Positions 44,933 to 52,816 of a stretch of DNA of 64,000 nt are shown here, in pieces. Source of the stretch: Novosphingobium sp. CECT 9465 (lineage in GTDB: Bacteria > Pseudomonadota > Alphaproteobacteria > Sphingomonadales > Sphingomonadaceae). Both the position numbers and the translations under genes were made by a program. Location of the stretch: the NCBI RefSeq assembly GCF_920987055.1, contig NZ_CAKLBX010000001.1, positions 310,001 to 374,000 on the forward strand, written 5' to 3'. The notes beneath the pieces were generated by a model, which worked only from the letters and a program-made list of their open reading frames with translations, searched no databases and was not told the origin of the DNA. How positions within the stretch are numbered: position 1 is the stretch's first letter; the number at the start of each line of letters is the position of its first letter.

Positions 44933-45709
44933 TCAGCCGCAGCCGACTACGCCACCATCGACCGGGATTTGCGCGCCGGTAACATATCCGCCACCCCTGC
45001 CGCACAGGAACACGATCACTGCCGCAATATCGCCCGGCGTGCCCAGACGGCGCAGCGGAATATGGGCCAGCAGATCAGGGTCCACGCTATCTTCATCGCG
45101 CATGTGTGCGGTCATCTTCGTGGGGAAGAAGCCGGGGATGACCGCGTTGACGGTGATGTTGCGCTCAGCCAGGTCACCCGCCAGATCGCGCGTCATCATG
45201 TGCACGGCGGCCTTCGAAGCCGAATAGCTATAGGCATGCAGGCGTTCGACCGACATGCCAGCGACCGAACCGATGTTGATCACCCGCGCAGGATCGTCGG
45301 GCGTACCCGCCGCTGCCAGTTCGGGCAGCAGTTCGCGCACCATCGTGAACGGCGTCTGCACATTCACTGCCATGACCGATGGCCACGCCTTGTCGGGGAA
45401 AGTATCGATCTCTCCGCCCCAGGTCTTTCCGGCATTGTTGACGAGGATGTGGCAGGGACCGACCGCCGCGCGATACCGCTGGACCAGTTCCACCGCCGCT
45501 TCAGGGGTCGAAAGGTCCGCAGGCAGCGCGATACAGCGCCCCAGCGACGCCATTTCGGCCGCCGCCGCTTCGCACACATCGGCCTTGCGCGAGGTGATCG
45601 CCACGGTTGCGCCCGCAGAAAGCAGCCCCTCCGCGATCATCCGGCCCAGGCCCTGCGCCCCGCCGGTCACCAGCGCCGTCTTGCCGGTAAGGTCGAAAAG
45701 CGGCGACAT
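44933..45709 (-). CDS. SDR family oxidoreductase (RhlG-like)
   Basis: 258 residues; GGAQGLG at 16-22, Ser-Arg at 40-41 (NADP preference), NNAG at 91-94, Tyr162 and Lys166 in YSASK. The INIGSVAGM and AVIPGFFPTKM segments resemble RhlG-type beta-ketoacyl reductases and place it with the SDR at 52036. Its start overlaps the stop of the zinc-type dehydrogenase (TAATG), so the two are translated together. Confidence 0.9.
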   Translation of the reverse strand: MSPLFDLTGKTALVTGGAQGLGRMIAEGLLSAGATVAITSRKADVCEAAAAEMASLGRCIALPADLSTPEAAVELVQRYRAAVGPCHILVNNAGKTWGGEIDTFPDKAWPSVMAVNVQTPFTMVRELLPELAAAGTPDDPARVINIGSVAGMSVERLHAYSYSASKAAVHMMTRDLAGDLAERNITVNAVIPGFFPTKMTAHMRDEDSVDPDLLAHIPLRRLGTPGDIAAVIVFLCGRGGGYVTGAQIPVDGGVVGCG

Positions 45710-46719
45710 TACATCACCACCGAAATCTTGCCGAATGAATGCTTGTCACGCAAGTGCAGCAGCGCCTCACGCGCTTCAGCCAGCGGGAACGTGCGTTCGA
45801 TCACGGGCTTGATCTTGTGCTGATCGGCAAAGAGCAGCATTTCCCGGAAATCGACAGGATCACCCACCTGGCTGCCGAGCAGCGTTGCGCTTTTCAGGAA
45901 CAGGTCGGTTGCGTTGAACTTGATTTCGTTGCCTGCGGTTGATCCGTAGATCACGATGCGGCCGCCGGGATTGATCGCGCGGATATAGTTGGGCAGGCTG
46001 GGGCTGGGCGCGCCATCGAGCACCACGTCGACGCCGCCGGTCATCTTGCCGACCTTCTTGCGCCAATCGGGATCGGTGAACAGCAACCCGTCCTTCGCCC
46101 CCATCTTGCGCGCCTGATCGAGCACTTCCTCACTTTCGCCGGTGCAATAGACGTTGGCGCCAAGAGCCACTGCAAAGGCCAGACCGAACGTGGCAACGCC
46201 GCCGCCGATGCCGGAAATAAGCAGGGTTTCGCCCGGCTTGAGCTGGCCCTTGAACATGATCGCCCGCCAGGACGTGAGCGCGGTAAGCGGCATCGCGCCA
46301 GCTTCTTCCCAGGTCATGAACGCGGGCTTGGGGGCAAGGTTTTCAGCCGGAACGCAAATATATTCGGCAATCGTGCCGGGGAAGGGCATGCCCAGCAGGC
46401 CAAAATCGGGCGCTGGCGTATCGCGGCGATCGCCCCACTGCCGTGCAGGATAAAGGATCACTTCGTCCCCCACGCTGGCGCCGGTCACGCCTTCGCCCAG
46501 CATGTCGACAACGCCCGCGCCATCACAACCCATGACTGAAGGAACCGTCATGCCGGGATACTGCCCGTGCGCGATGAACAGTTCGCGGTGGTTGACCGAT
46601 GCGGCCTTGACCGCAACGCGGACTTCGCCGGGACCGGGGGTGGGAATTTCCACGTCCCGCACAGCAACGGCTTCAGGTCCATCGGTGGATTCGAGCAACA
46701 GCGCCTTCATTGTCGTCAT
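45709..46719 (-). CDS. Zinc-independent MDR family dehydrogenase (quinone-reductase-like)
   Basis: 336 residues. GroES-like N-domain with VKAASVNHRELFIAHGQYPGM and GCDGAGVVDMLGEGV, Rossmann domain with LLISGIGGGVATFGLAFAVALG. The catalytic zinc cysteine of alcohol dehydrogenases is absent, so it is closer to NADPH-quinone/enoyl reductases. It would reduce a conjugated double bond or act on a ketone. Start at 46719 (MTTMKALLLE), since homology begins there and the earlier in-frame frame start lacks support. First of the MDR-SDR unit, with an exact candidate operator 77-92 bp upstream. Confidence 0.88.
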   Translation of the reverse strand: MTTMKALLLESTDGPEAVAVRDVEIPTPGPGEVRVAVKAASVNHRELFIAHGQYPGMTVPSVMGCDGAGVVDMLGEGVTGASVGDEVILYPARQWGDRRDTPAPDFGLLGMPFPGTIAEYICVPAENLAPKPAFMTWEEAGAMPLTALTSWRAIMFKGQLKPGETLLISGIGGGVATFGLAFAVALGANVYCTGESEEVLDQARKMGAKDGLLFTDPDWRKKVGKMTGGVDVVLDGAPSPSLPNYIRAINPGGRIVIYGSTAGNEIKFNATDLFLKSATLLGSQVGDPVDFREMLLFADQHKIKPVIERTFPLAEAREALLHLRDKHSFGKISVVM

Positions 46720-46795
46720 CGTAATAGTATCCCGGTTGCCATGGTCGGCCGCGCGACCGTTTGCGTCGCGTTGCGCGGTCCCGCAAATTGCGGAA

Positions 46796-46811
46796 CCTGT
46801 CAACCGATAGG
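46796..46811. promoter_or_regulatory. Candidate operator, CCTRYC-N4-GRYAGG family (site 13)
   Basis: Reads CCTGTC-AACC-GATAGG, an exact match to the degenerate dyad, 77-92 bp upstream of the MDR gene on the minus strand. Confidence 0.65.
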
Positions 46812-46922
46812 CGGGCAGCTTCCGTTGCGATGCCGCCCCCATGGTTGATGATGCGCAGTAGTAATGCCGATCGCACCCGCTATGAAGCGCGCAGTGCAAG
46901 TCCGCGAAATTCAGGCAGACCG

Positions 46923-47261
46923 ATGGCCCGCAAACACTCGAAACATGAACCTTATGGCGACGTGCAGGATGATGACGATGCACCGCCGCCGGTAGTGCCC
47001 TGCTGGCTGTGCGGCAGGCCCACGGGCAAGACCATCGTCTGGCACCATCCCGTGCCCAAAAGCCGGGGCGGGCGCGATGTCGTGCCCATGCATTCCATTT
47101 GCCAGCAGACGCTGATCACCAATTTTACCAATTCGGAGCTTCAGCGCCACGGACTGGATGTCGAAGCCTTGCTCGCCAACCCTGTTGTACGAAAATTCGT
47201 CGATTGGGTGGCGAACAAGGACCCCGATTTCACGGCAACGATAGCCAGGAAGAAGCGCTGA
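46923..47261 (+). CDS. Small HNH-endonuclease-like protein
   Basis: 112 residues. CWLC (27-30) followed by WHHPVPKSRGG (40-50) and MHSICQQTL resembles the zinc-knuckle HNH nuclease core, with His41-His42 as the HH of the beta-beta-alpha-metal motif. A charged N-terminus precedes it. No terminase, intein or restriction partner is nearby. Convergent with the acyl-CoA dehydrogenase, 3 bp apart. Standalone HNH proteins are common in alphaproteobacteria and their role is unclear. The start at 46923 (MARKHSKHEP) gives the compact domain. Confidence 0.75.
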   Translation: MARKHSKHEPYGDVQDDDDAPPPVVPCWLCGRPTGKTIVWHHPVPKSRGGRDVVPMHSICQQTLITNFTNSELQRHGLDVEALLANPVVRKFVDWVANKDPDFTATIARKKR

Positions 47262-47264
47262 TCC

Positions 47265-48428
47265 TTAATAGGAGCGCGGCAGGCCAAGGCTTTCGGCAAT
47301 GCCGTTGCGCACCATTTCATTGGTGATCGGGCCGATCCGCCACAGCCGGGAATCGCGCCAGTACCGCTGCATGTCGGTTTCTGCCGAATAGCCCATGCCG
47401 CCCAGGATCTGAATGCCGAGGTCCGCCGCCTGATTGGCGTTTTCCGATGCCATCAGTTTCAGCATGTTCGCCTCGACACCGACAGGCTCGCCCTGGCTCT
47501 GCTTGTCGGCGCAATACATCATCATCAGTTCGGTGGTCTTCTGCATCGTGGCGATATCGGCCACATAATGCTGCAGGCTCTGGAAACGGCCGATGATGCC
47601 GCCAAACGCCTTGCGCTGCTTCATGTAATCGACCGCGTCTTCCAGCACGCCGTCGATCACGCCCAGACAGAACGCGCCGACCATGATGCGCTCATTGTTG
47701 AGCGTTGGCAGCAGCATGTACCAGGCCTTGTGCGGCTCTCCCAGCACCAGTTCGTCGGGCACGAACGCATCTTCGAAGTGGATCGAGCATGATCCCATCG
47801 AACGCATGCCAAGCTTTGCCAGCGGGGTAATCTTCACGCCCGGCGTACTGGTAGGCACCCAGAACAGGGTCAGGCCCTGATGCTTCTTTTCCGCTGCCTT
47901 GTCGCTGCGCGCGATGACCAGCAGGTAGTCCGCCACGTGGGCCGATGAACTCCAGATCTTTTCGCCGCTGATCTTCCAGCCGCCATCCACGCGCTCTGCC
48001 GTGGTGGTCATCGCGCCGAGCAGATCGGTGCCGCCCGCCGGTTCGGTAAAGGCGATGGCAGCCTTGAGCTGGCCCGTGGCGATCAGCGGCAGGAACTTCT
48101 TCTTCTGTTCGTCGCTGCCGTAAAGCCCGATGGACTTCGACCCGGCGAACGAGGTGATGCCCCATATCCACGCAAGACCGCCCAGCGACCGCGCCAGTTC
48201 GCGCGCCAGCAACATCTGCATCAGCACATCGCCGCCCTGACCGCCAAATTCCTCAGCAATGCCGACGCCGTGGAAGCCCGCCTCGGTGAACTTGTCCCAC
48301 AGCGCGAAGGGATAGGCGTGTTCATCGGCTTCCAGCTTTCGCGCCCATTCCTTGGGCACTTCGGCATCGACCCAGCGGTGGACCATATCGCGGAACGCGC
48401 GGTATTCTTCGGGAAGTTCGAAATCCAT
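47265..48428 (-). CDS. Acyl-CoA dehydrogenase family protein
   Basis: 387 residues; MDFELPEEYRAFRDMVHRWVDAEVPKEWARKLEADEHAYP start, IAFTEPAGGTDLLGAMTTTAERV in the middle domain, ILGGMGYSAETDMQRYWRDSRLWRIGPITNEMV at the end. As in the enzyme at 334, the canonical YEGT glutamate is replaced (RIGPITNEM). FAD and an ETF partner are expected. It directly follows the GntR gene (3-bp gap) in one operon, so its transcription is probably autoregulated by that repressor, with an acyl-CoA as the likely signal. Confidence 0.9.
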   Translation of the reverse strand: MDFELPEEYRAFRDMVHRWVDAEVPKEWARKLEADEHAYPFALWDKFTEAGFHGVGIAEEFGGQGGDVLMQMLLARELARSLGGLAWIWGITSFAGSKSIGLYGSDEQKKKFLPLIATGQLKAAIAFTEPAGGTDLLGAMTTTAERVDGGWKISGEKIWSSSAHVADYLLVIARSDKAAEKKHQGLTLFWVPTSTPGVKITPLAKLGMRSMGSCSIHFEDAFVPDELVLGEPHKAWYMLLPTLNNERIMVGAFCLGVIDGVLEDAVDYMKQRKAFGGIIGRFQSLQHYVADIATMQKTTELMMMYCADKQSQGEPVGVEANMLKLMASENANQAADLGIQILGGMGYSAETDMQRYWRDSRLWRIGPITNEMVRNGIAESLGLPRSY

Positions 48429-48431
48429 GGG

Positions 48432-49118
48432 CTATTCTCCAGCAGGTTGGGGGCTTGCGGCCCCAGGCTCGGCAAGCGCGATCATGCGCCCGGCAAGCGA
48501 ATCGAAATGGGCGAGGGCCTGCTCGCGATCGCCGCGCTCCAGCGCAGCAAGGATGCCTTCATGCAGGCGCAGGCCCGCAGGGCTGATCGTTGATCCACCA
48601 CGCAGCAGGATGAATCGCGCGACCAGTGCCAGCCGGTCCAGCGTGACCCGCAGCAATTCGGTATTGGCGGCGGCGGAAATGATCGTGGTATGAAACGCGT
48701 GGCTGGCACGGATCGCATCCAGACGGTTTTCCGCGCCCGCAGCCAGAACGCGGCGATATATTCCCACCTGCATATTCAGGTCACGGATTTGTGCGCTGCC
48801 GATGTGCGGCATGCCGCGCACGTATCCCAGCCGCCACAAGTGCGCCTGAACGTCCAGAAGATCGCGCGTCGCGGCAAGATCGATGGGCGTAACCCGCTTG
48901 TGGCGATGGGCTTCGATCTCCACCAGCCCCTCGGCCTGCAACACCCCCATCGCTTCGCGAACCGGTGTCGCGCTTACGCCCAGTTGTGCCGCCAGCGCGG
49001 TTTCGCGCAGAAACACGCCCGGCTCCAGAATGCCCATGACGATGGCGTCGCGCAGACTGTCGACCACCACGTCCCGGCGAGTGGCGGGCGCGCCGACACG
49101 TACAAGCGAAAGTGACAT
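48432..49118 (-). CDS. GntR family transcriptional regulator with FCD domain
   Basis: 228 residues. The winged helix is VVVDSLRDAIVMGILEPGVFLRETALAAQLGVSATPVREAMGVLQAEGLVEIEAHRHKRV, and the FCD part has the His-rich SHAFHTTIISAA and RLHEGILAALERG helices. FadR-like repressors bind short palindromes; a perfect 12-bp palindrome lies 66-77 bp upstream of its start and 148-159 bp before the divergent metallo-beta-lactamase gene. It probably represses both its own operon and that unit. Confidence 0.9.
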   Translation of the reverse strand: MSLSLVRVGAPATRRDVVVDSLRDAIVMGILEPGVFLRETALAAQLGVSATPVREAMGVLQAEGLVEIEAHRHKRVTPIDLAATRDLLDVQAHLWRLGYVRGMPHIGSAQIRDLNMQVGIYRRVLAAGAENRLDAIRASHAFHTTIISAAANTELLRVTLDRLALVARFILLRGGSTISPAGLRLHEGILAALERGDREQALAHFDSLAGRMIALAEPGAASPQPAGE

Positions 49119-49183
49119 GGGGTTTCGTCGCTCCTGGATGGTCCGGCCGATGCGATATCGGCGAAATGCAAGTCAGTCAATAT

Positions 49184-49195
49184 ATTCTATAGAAT
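49184..49195. promoter_or_regulatory. Perfect palindrome ATTCTATAGAAT, probable GntR operator
   Basis: A 12-bp perfect palindrome within an AT-rich stretch (CAATATATTCTATAGAATGTT) in the divergent gap between the GntR gene and the metallo-beta-lactamase gene. Size, symmetry and position fit a FadR/VanR-type operator. Its link to the adjacent GntR is inferred. Confidence 0.65.
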
Positions 49196-49342
49196 GTTAA
49201 GGCACAGCGCATCGCATGGCTGGCAAGCGATAGTGTGGGCGCACAGGCACAAGTGAGCGCTCTTGCCAAAAAGCGCCCTCCTGCTGACGATAGGAGCGAA
49301 GATGAGCGGAGCAACGACCGCTTGGACAGTATGGAGAGGCGC

Positions 49343-50605
49343 ATGACCCGTTTTCGCACGCTCGATCACCCGATGATGCCCGCGATCGCGTGGATTCCCG
49401 ATCGCCCGGCCGAATGGCTGAACGATCACATTGCGATGAACCGCGCCACGTCCAACGCCTACCTCATCCCCGGCGATGAAGGCGATGTGGTGATCAACAC
49501 CGGCACGGGCGCGCAGGGTGAACAGATCCGCAAAAACTTCGAAGCCCTGATCGGCCGCCCTTTGAAGGTTGCGAAGATCGTCTTCACGCAAAGCCACCCG
49601 GACCATACCGGCGGGTGGCAGTTCTTTGCCGATGAAGGCGTGGAAACCATCGTGCAGCGCAAGTTCGAGCGCATCTGCCTGGAACGCAAGCAGATGGGCC
49701 AGTTCTTCGGGCGCCGCAATGCCAAGGTGCTTGCTGCGCTGATTCCGCCGGGCAGCACCGGTGCCTTCTGGTTCGAAACGCGCGATCCTGCCCCGCTCAC
49801 CGAATTTGCCGATTCCCATGAAATGACCGTGTCGGGTCATCACTACCAACTGCTGTCGATCCCGTCGGGCGAAACGCTCGACGCGCTGGCCGTGTGGATG
49901 CCAGCCGAAAAGACGCTGTTTTTCGGCAATTGGGCCGGTGCGATAATGGGCGCTTTTCCCAACTTCTACACTGCGCGCGGTGATCGCGACCGGTCGATCG
50001 TATTCTGGCTGGAGGAATGCCAGATGATGATCGATCTTGCGCCGGAAATGCTGGTGACGGGGCACGATGATCCCATCGTCGGGGCCGATGCCGTTCGCGC
50101 CCACCTGACCAAGCTGCGCGATGCCGTGCAATATGTGCATGACGAAACGGTGGCAGGCATGAACGAAGGCAAGACCTTGCCCGAACTGATGGCATCGATC
50201 ACGCTTCCGGCGCACTTGCAAACCAACCCCGGACGTGGACCGATCAACTGGTATGTCCGCTCCACATGGGAGGAATACGCGGGCTGGTTCCGGCAGGAAC
50301 GCACCAGCGAGCTTTATGCCACGCCGGCCAGCGCGGTCTGGCCGGAACTGGCGGAACTTGCCGGCGGACTACAGGTGCTGGCCGACAAGGCGCGCGCGCA
50401 TCTGGATGCGGGCGACCCGGAAAAAGCGCTTCACCTGATCGAAGTCGCCGTCGTTGCCGCCCCGCAGGACCGCACCGTGCGCGAGACCGAACTGGCCATC
50501 CTCGAAGCCCTGGCAGATCGCACCGAAGGCCGCGTGTTTGACGAATTGGGCTGGCTGGAAAGCGCCATCATCGAAACGCGTAATGCGTTGAACACGAACG
50601 CATAA
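49343..50605 (+). CDS. Metallo-beta-lactamase fold hydrolase, alkylsulfatase-like
   Basis: 420 residues. An N-terminal MBL domain with the metal loop TQSHPDHTGG (82-91), in which the first His of THxHxDH is Gln, then a C-terminal segment ending in an alkyl-sulfatase dimerisation-like region (INWYVRSTWEEYAGWF, then PELAELAGGLQVLADKARAHLDAGDPEKALHLIEVAV). SdsA-type enzymes hydrolyse alkyl sulfates. The altered metal ligand makes the reaction uncertain. GGAGAGG lies before the ATG at 49343; upstream in-frame starts are unsupported. A sulfotransferase gene follows after 14 bp. Confidence 0.83.
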   Translation: MTRFRTLDHPMMPAIAWIPDRPAEWLNDHIAMNRATSNAYLIPGDEGDVVINTGTGAQGEQIRKNFEALIGRPLKVAKIVFTQSHPDHTGGWQFFADEGVETIVQRKFERICLERKQMGQFFGRRNAKVLAALIPPGSTGAFWFETRDPAPLTEFADSHEMTVSGHHYQLLSIPSGETLDALAVWMPAEKTLFFGNWAGAIMGAFPNFYTARGDRDRSIVFWLEECQMMIDLAPEMLVTGHDDPIVGADAVRAHLTKLRDAVQYVHDETVAGMNEGKTLPELMASITLPAHLQTNPGRGPINWYVRSTWEEYAGWFRQERTSELYATPASAVWPELAELAGGLQVLADKARAHLDAGDPEKALHLIEVAVVAAPQDRTVRETELAILEALADRTEGRVFDELGWLESAIIETRNALNTNA

Positions 50606-50619
50606 GGGGGATCGCTGCC

Positions 50620-51876
50620 ATGTCCGAAGTCGCCGAAAAGATCCGCCTGACCGATCTTGCCAATCCCGTGCTTACCGACATGCAGGTGGGCGCACTGGCA
50701 TGGTCGCAGGCCAATCCCGTGACCCTCACGCCCCAAGCGGTGCTGGCAGCCGCACAGCAAGCCACCGGCCTGTCCGATTTCGGCCCGGACGATTTCCGCG
50801 AACGGCTGGCGGTGTGGATGCGCGCTGGCGATAATGACACCGAACTGAGCGCCGCCGGGCGCGGAACGCTGTTCAGCGAAGCAGTGCGGCTGGCATCCAA
50901 CCGCCTGCAGCTGGAAGACACCGTGCAGCGTCATCCCGAAATCCTCGACATCAATATCGAGCGGCCCCTGATTATCGCCGGTCTGCCCCGATCGGGAACG
51001 ACCTATACGCTGCAACTCATGTCGGCCGATCCACGCCTGCGTTCGTTGCCGCACTGGGAAGCGACGCGGCCCATCGCCGCGCCGTGGATCAAGGACGGCA
51101 AGGACACCCGTTACGATCTGTGCGCTGCCGAATGGGCGCAGATGGACGCGGTAATGCCCTATATCAAGATGATCCACGAATTCACGCCGGATCACATTTC
51201 CGAAGACATCGAATTGCAGGGCCTTGATTTCGGAGGGTACTATTTCGAATGGATCGCGCACGTGCCCGAATGGCGCGATTATCAGTTCGCGCACGATGCC
51301 ACCTCGATCATGCGCTATGTGCGCAAGGCCATGCAGGTGCTCAGCTGGCAGAAAGGCCCCAACCGCTGGGTTTCGAAATGCCCGCAACACATGGAACAGT
51401 TGCCGGCAGTCAAAGGGGCCTTCCCGGATTCCTACATTGTCATCAATCACCGCGATCCCGTGGCTTCGATCCAGTCGGCGATTACCGGCATCGCTTATGG
51501 TGCGCGGCTGACACGCACACGGGTCGATATGCAGGGAATCGCGGACTACTGGATTGATCGTTACGAACGCCTGCTTCGTGCCTGTGTGCGTGATCGCGAT
51601 CGGCTTGATGCCTCGGAATCATATGATCTGTATTTCCACGAATTGATGGCAGATCCCTTCGGCCAGTTGCAACGGGTCTACGAAGGTGCAGGCGTTCCGT
51701 TCGACCAGCAGACGCGCGATGCCTTCCAGCAGGCGATCGACGCCAACAAGCGCGGCAAGCACGGACAACTCGCCTACAATCTGCGCGAGGATTTCGGGAT
51801 CGAACCGGCGGCCATCCGCGAACGCTTCCAGTTTTACTATGACCGCTTCCCCGAAGTGCGCGTGGAGGTGAAATAG
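50620..51876 (+). CDS. PAPS-dependent sulfotransferase family protein
   Basis: 418 residues. The PAPS 5'-phosphosulfate loop is PRSGTTY (123-129), and the 3'-phosphate region is VINHRDPVASIQSA. The family transfers sulfate from PAPS to hydroxyls of small molecules; bacterial members of this long type are common in sphingomonads and mycobacteria. It begins 14 bp after the alkylsulfatase-like gene, an unusual pairing of sulfate addition and removal. GGGGGAT precedes the ATG. Confidence 0.88.
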   Translation: MSEVAEKIRLTDLANPVLTDMQVGALAWSQANPVTLTPQAVLAAAQQATGLSDFGPDDFRERLAVWMRAGDNDTELSAAGRGTLFSEAVRLASNRLQLEDTVQRHPEILDINIERPLIIAGLPRSGTTYTLQLMSADPRLRSLPHWEATRPIAAPWIKDGKDTRYDLCAAEWAQMDAVMPYIKMIHEFTPDHISEDIELQGLDFGGYYFEWIAHVPEWRDYQFAHDATSIMRYVRKAMQVLSWQKGPNRWVSKCPQHMEQLPAVKGAFPDSYIVINHRDPVASIQSAITGIAYGARLTRTRVDMQGIADYWIDRYERLLRACVRDRDRLDASESYDLYFHELMADPFGQLQRVYEGAGVPFDQQTRDAFQQAIDANKRGKHGQLAYNLREDFGIEPAAIRERFQFYYDRFPEVRVEVK

Positions 51877-52035
51877 CGCCACGAACGCCCCGCACAGTCG
51901 GGACAGTCCTATCCGCCCTGCCATAAGGAAGGTTTGCCGCTATAGCCCACCGGGCATGACTGCGCCGCAATACGGCCCCGCTTGCGGGAACGGTTTGCAT
52001 GCCTTTGTGGCAGCCTTGAAAAATGTGGAGCGGAA

Positions 52036-52800
52036 ATGAGCGGATTGTTGTCGGTTGAAGGCAAGACGGCGCTGGTAACAGGTGGCGGCAGCGGCATCGG
52101 GCGGATGATCGCGCAAGTGCTGGTGGCGCAGGGCGCGCGCACGTATATCGTTGGCCGTACCCTCGCCACGCTGGAGGCCACTGCCGCCGAACTTTCTGCA
52201 AGCGGCACTTGCATTGCGCTGGCCGGTGACCTTTCGTCGGTCGAAGGTGGCCGTGCCGTTGCAAGCGCCTTTGCCGGAATGGAACCGAAACTGGACCTGC
52301 TGGTGAATAATGCCGGCACGATGTATGATGCGCCGATCGAAGAATTTACCGAAGAGGGCTGGGATTCGGTCGTTGATCTCAACCTGAAATCGGTGTTCTT
52401 CCTCACCCAGGCGCTGTTGCCGCAGCTGCGCGCGGCGGCATCGACCGACTCCCACGCAGCCGTGGTCAACATCGGTTCGATCGGCGGGCTGCGCATCGGT
52501 CCGAAGGAAAACTATTCCTATCAAGCCGCCAAGGCTGCGCTGCACCACATGTCCGGCGGGCTGGCCAAACGCCTTGCGGCAGAAAACATCACCGTCAATG
52601 CCATTGCTCCGGGCTTCTTCCCTTCGGCACTGACGCCGGTCGATAACCCGGCCATCGTTGAAATGATGTCGGGGCTGGTCCCGCGCAAGCGCATCGGTAC
52701 GCCTGAAGATATCGGCGGCACTGTGGCATTCCTTGGCAGCCGGGCTGCCAGCTTCATCACCGGTGCCGTGATCCCGCTCGAAGGCGGCATGGCGCTCTGA
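52036..52800 (+). CDS. SDR family oxidoreductase (RhlG-like)
   Basis: 254 residues; GGGSGIG at 16-22, Arg41 (NADP preference), NNAG at 91-94, Ser near 148, Tyr162 and Lys166 in YQAAK, and the FFPSALT loop. It resembles the SDR at 44933 more than the other SDRs here. GGAGCGG precedes the ATG. Opens the second half of the plus-strand unit, 16 bp before the epoxide hydrolase. Confidence 0.9.
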   Translation: MSGLLSVEGKTALVTGGGSGIGRMIAQVLVAQGARTYIVGRTLATLEATAAELSASGTCIALAGDLSSVEGGRAVASAFAGMEPKLDLLVNNAGTMYDAPIEEFTEEGWDSVVDLNLKSVFFLTQALLPQLRAAASTDSHAAVVNIGSIGGLRIGPKENYSYQAAKAALHHMSGGLAKRLAAENITVNAIAPGFFPSALTPVDNPAIVEMMSGLVPRKRIGTPEDIGGTVAFLGSRAASFITGAVIPLEGGMAL

Positions 52801-52816
52801 CCACAAGGAACCTGTG

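Noticed and set aside
12136..46811. Reading the recurring dyad as an acyl-homoserine-lactone lux box
   Set aside because: CTGYC-N-rich sites superficially resemble lux boxes, but there is no LuxI synthase or autoinducer-binding LuxR, and the spacing and half-site do not match lux boxes well.
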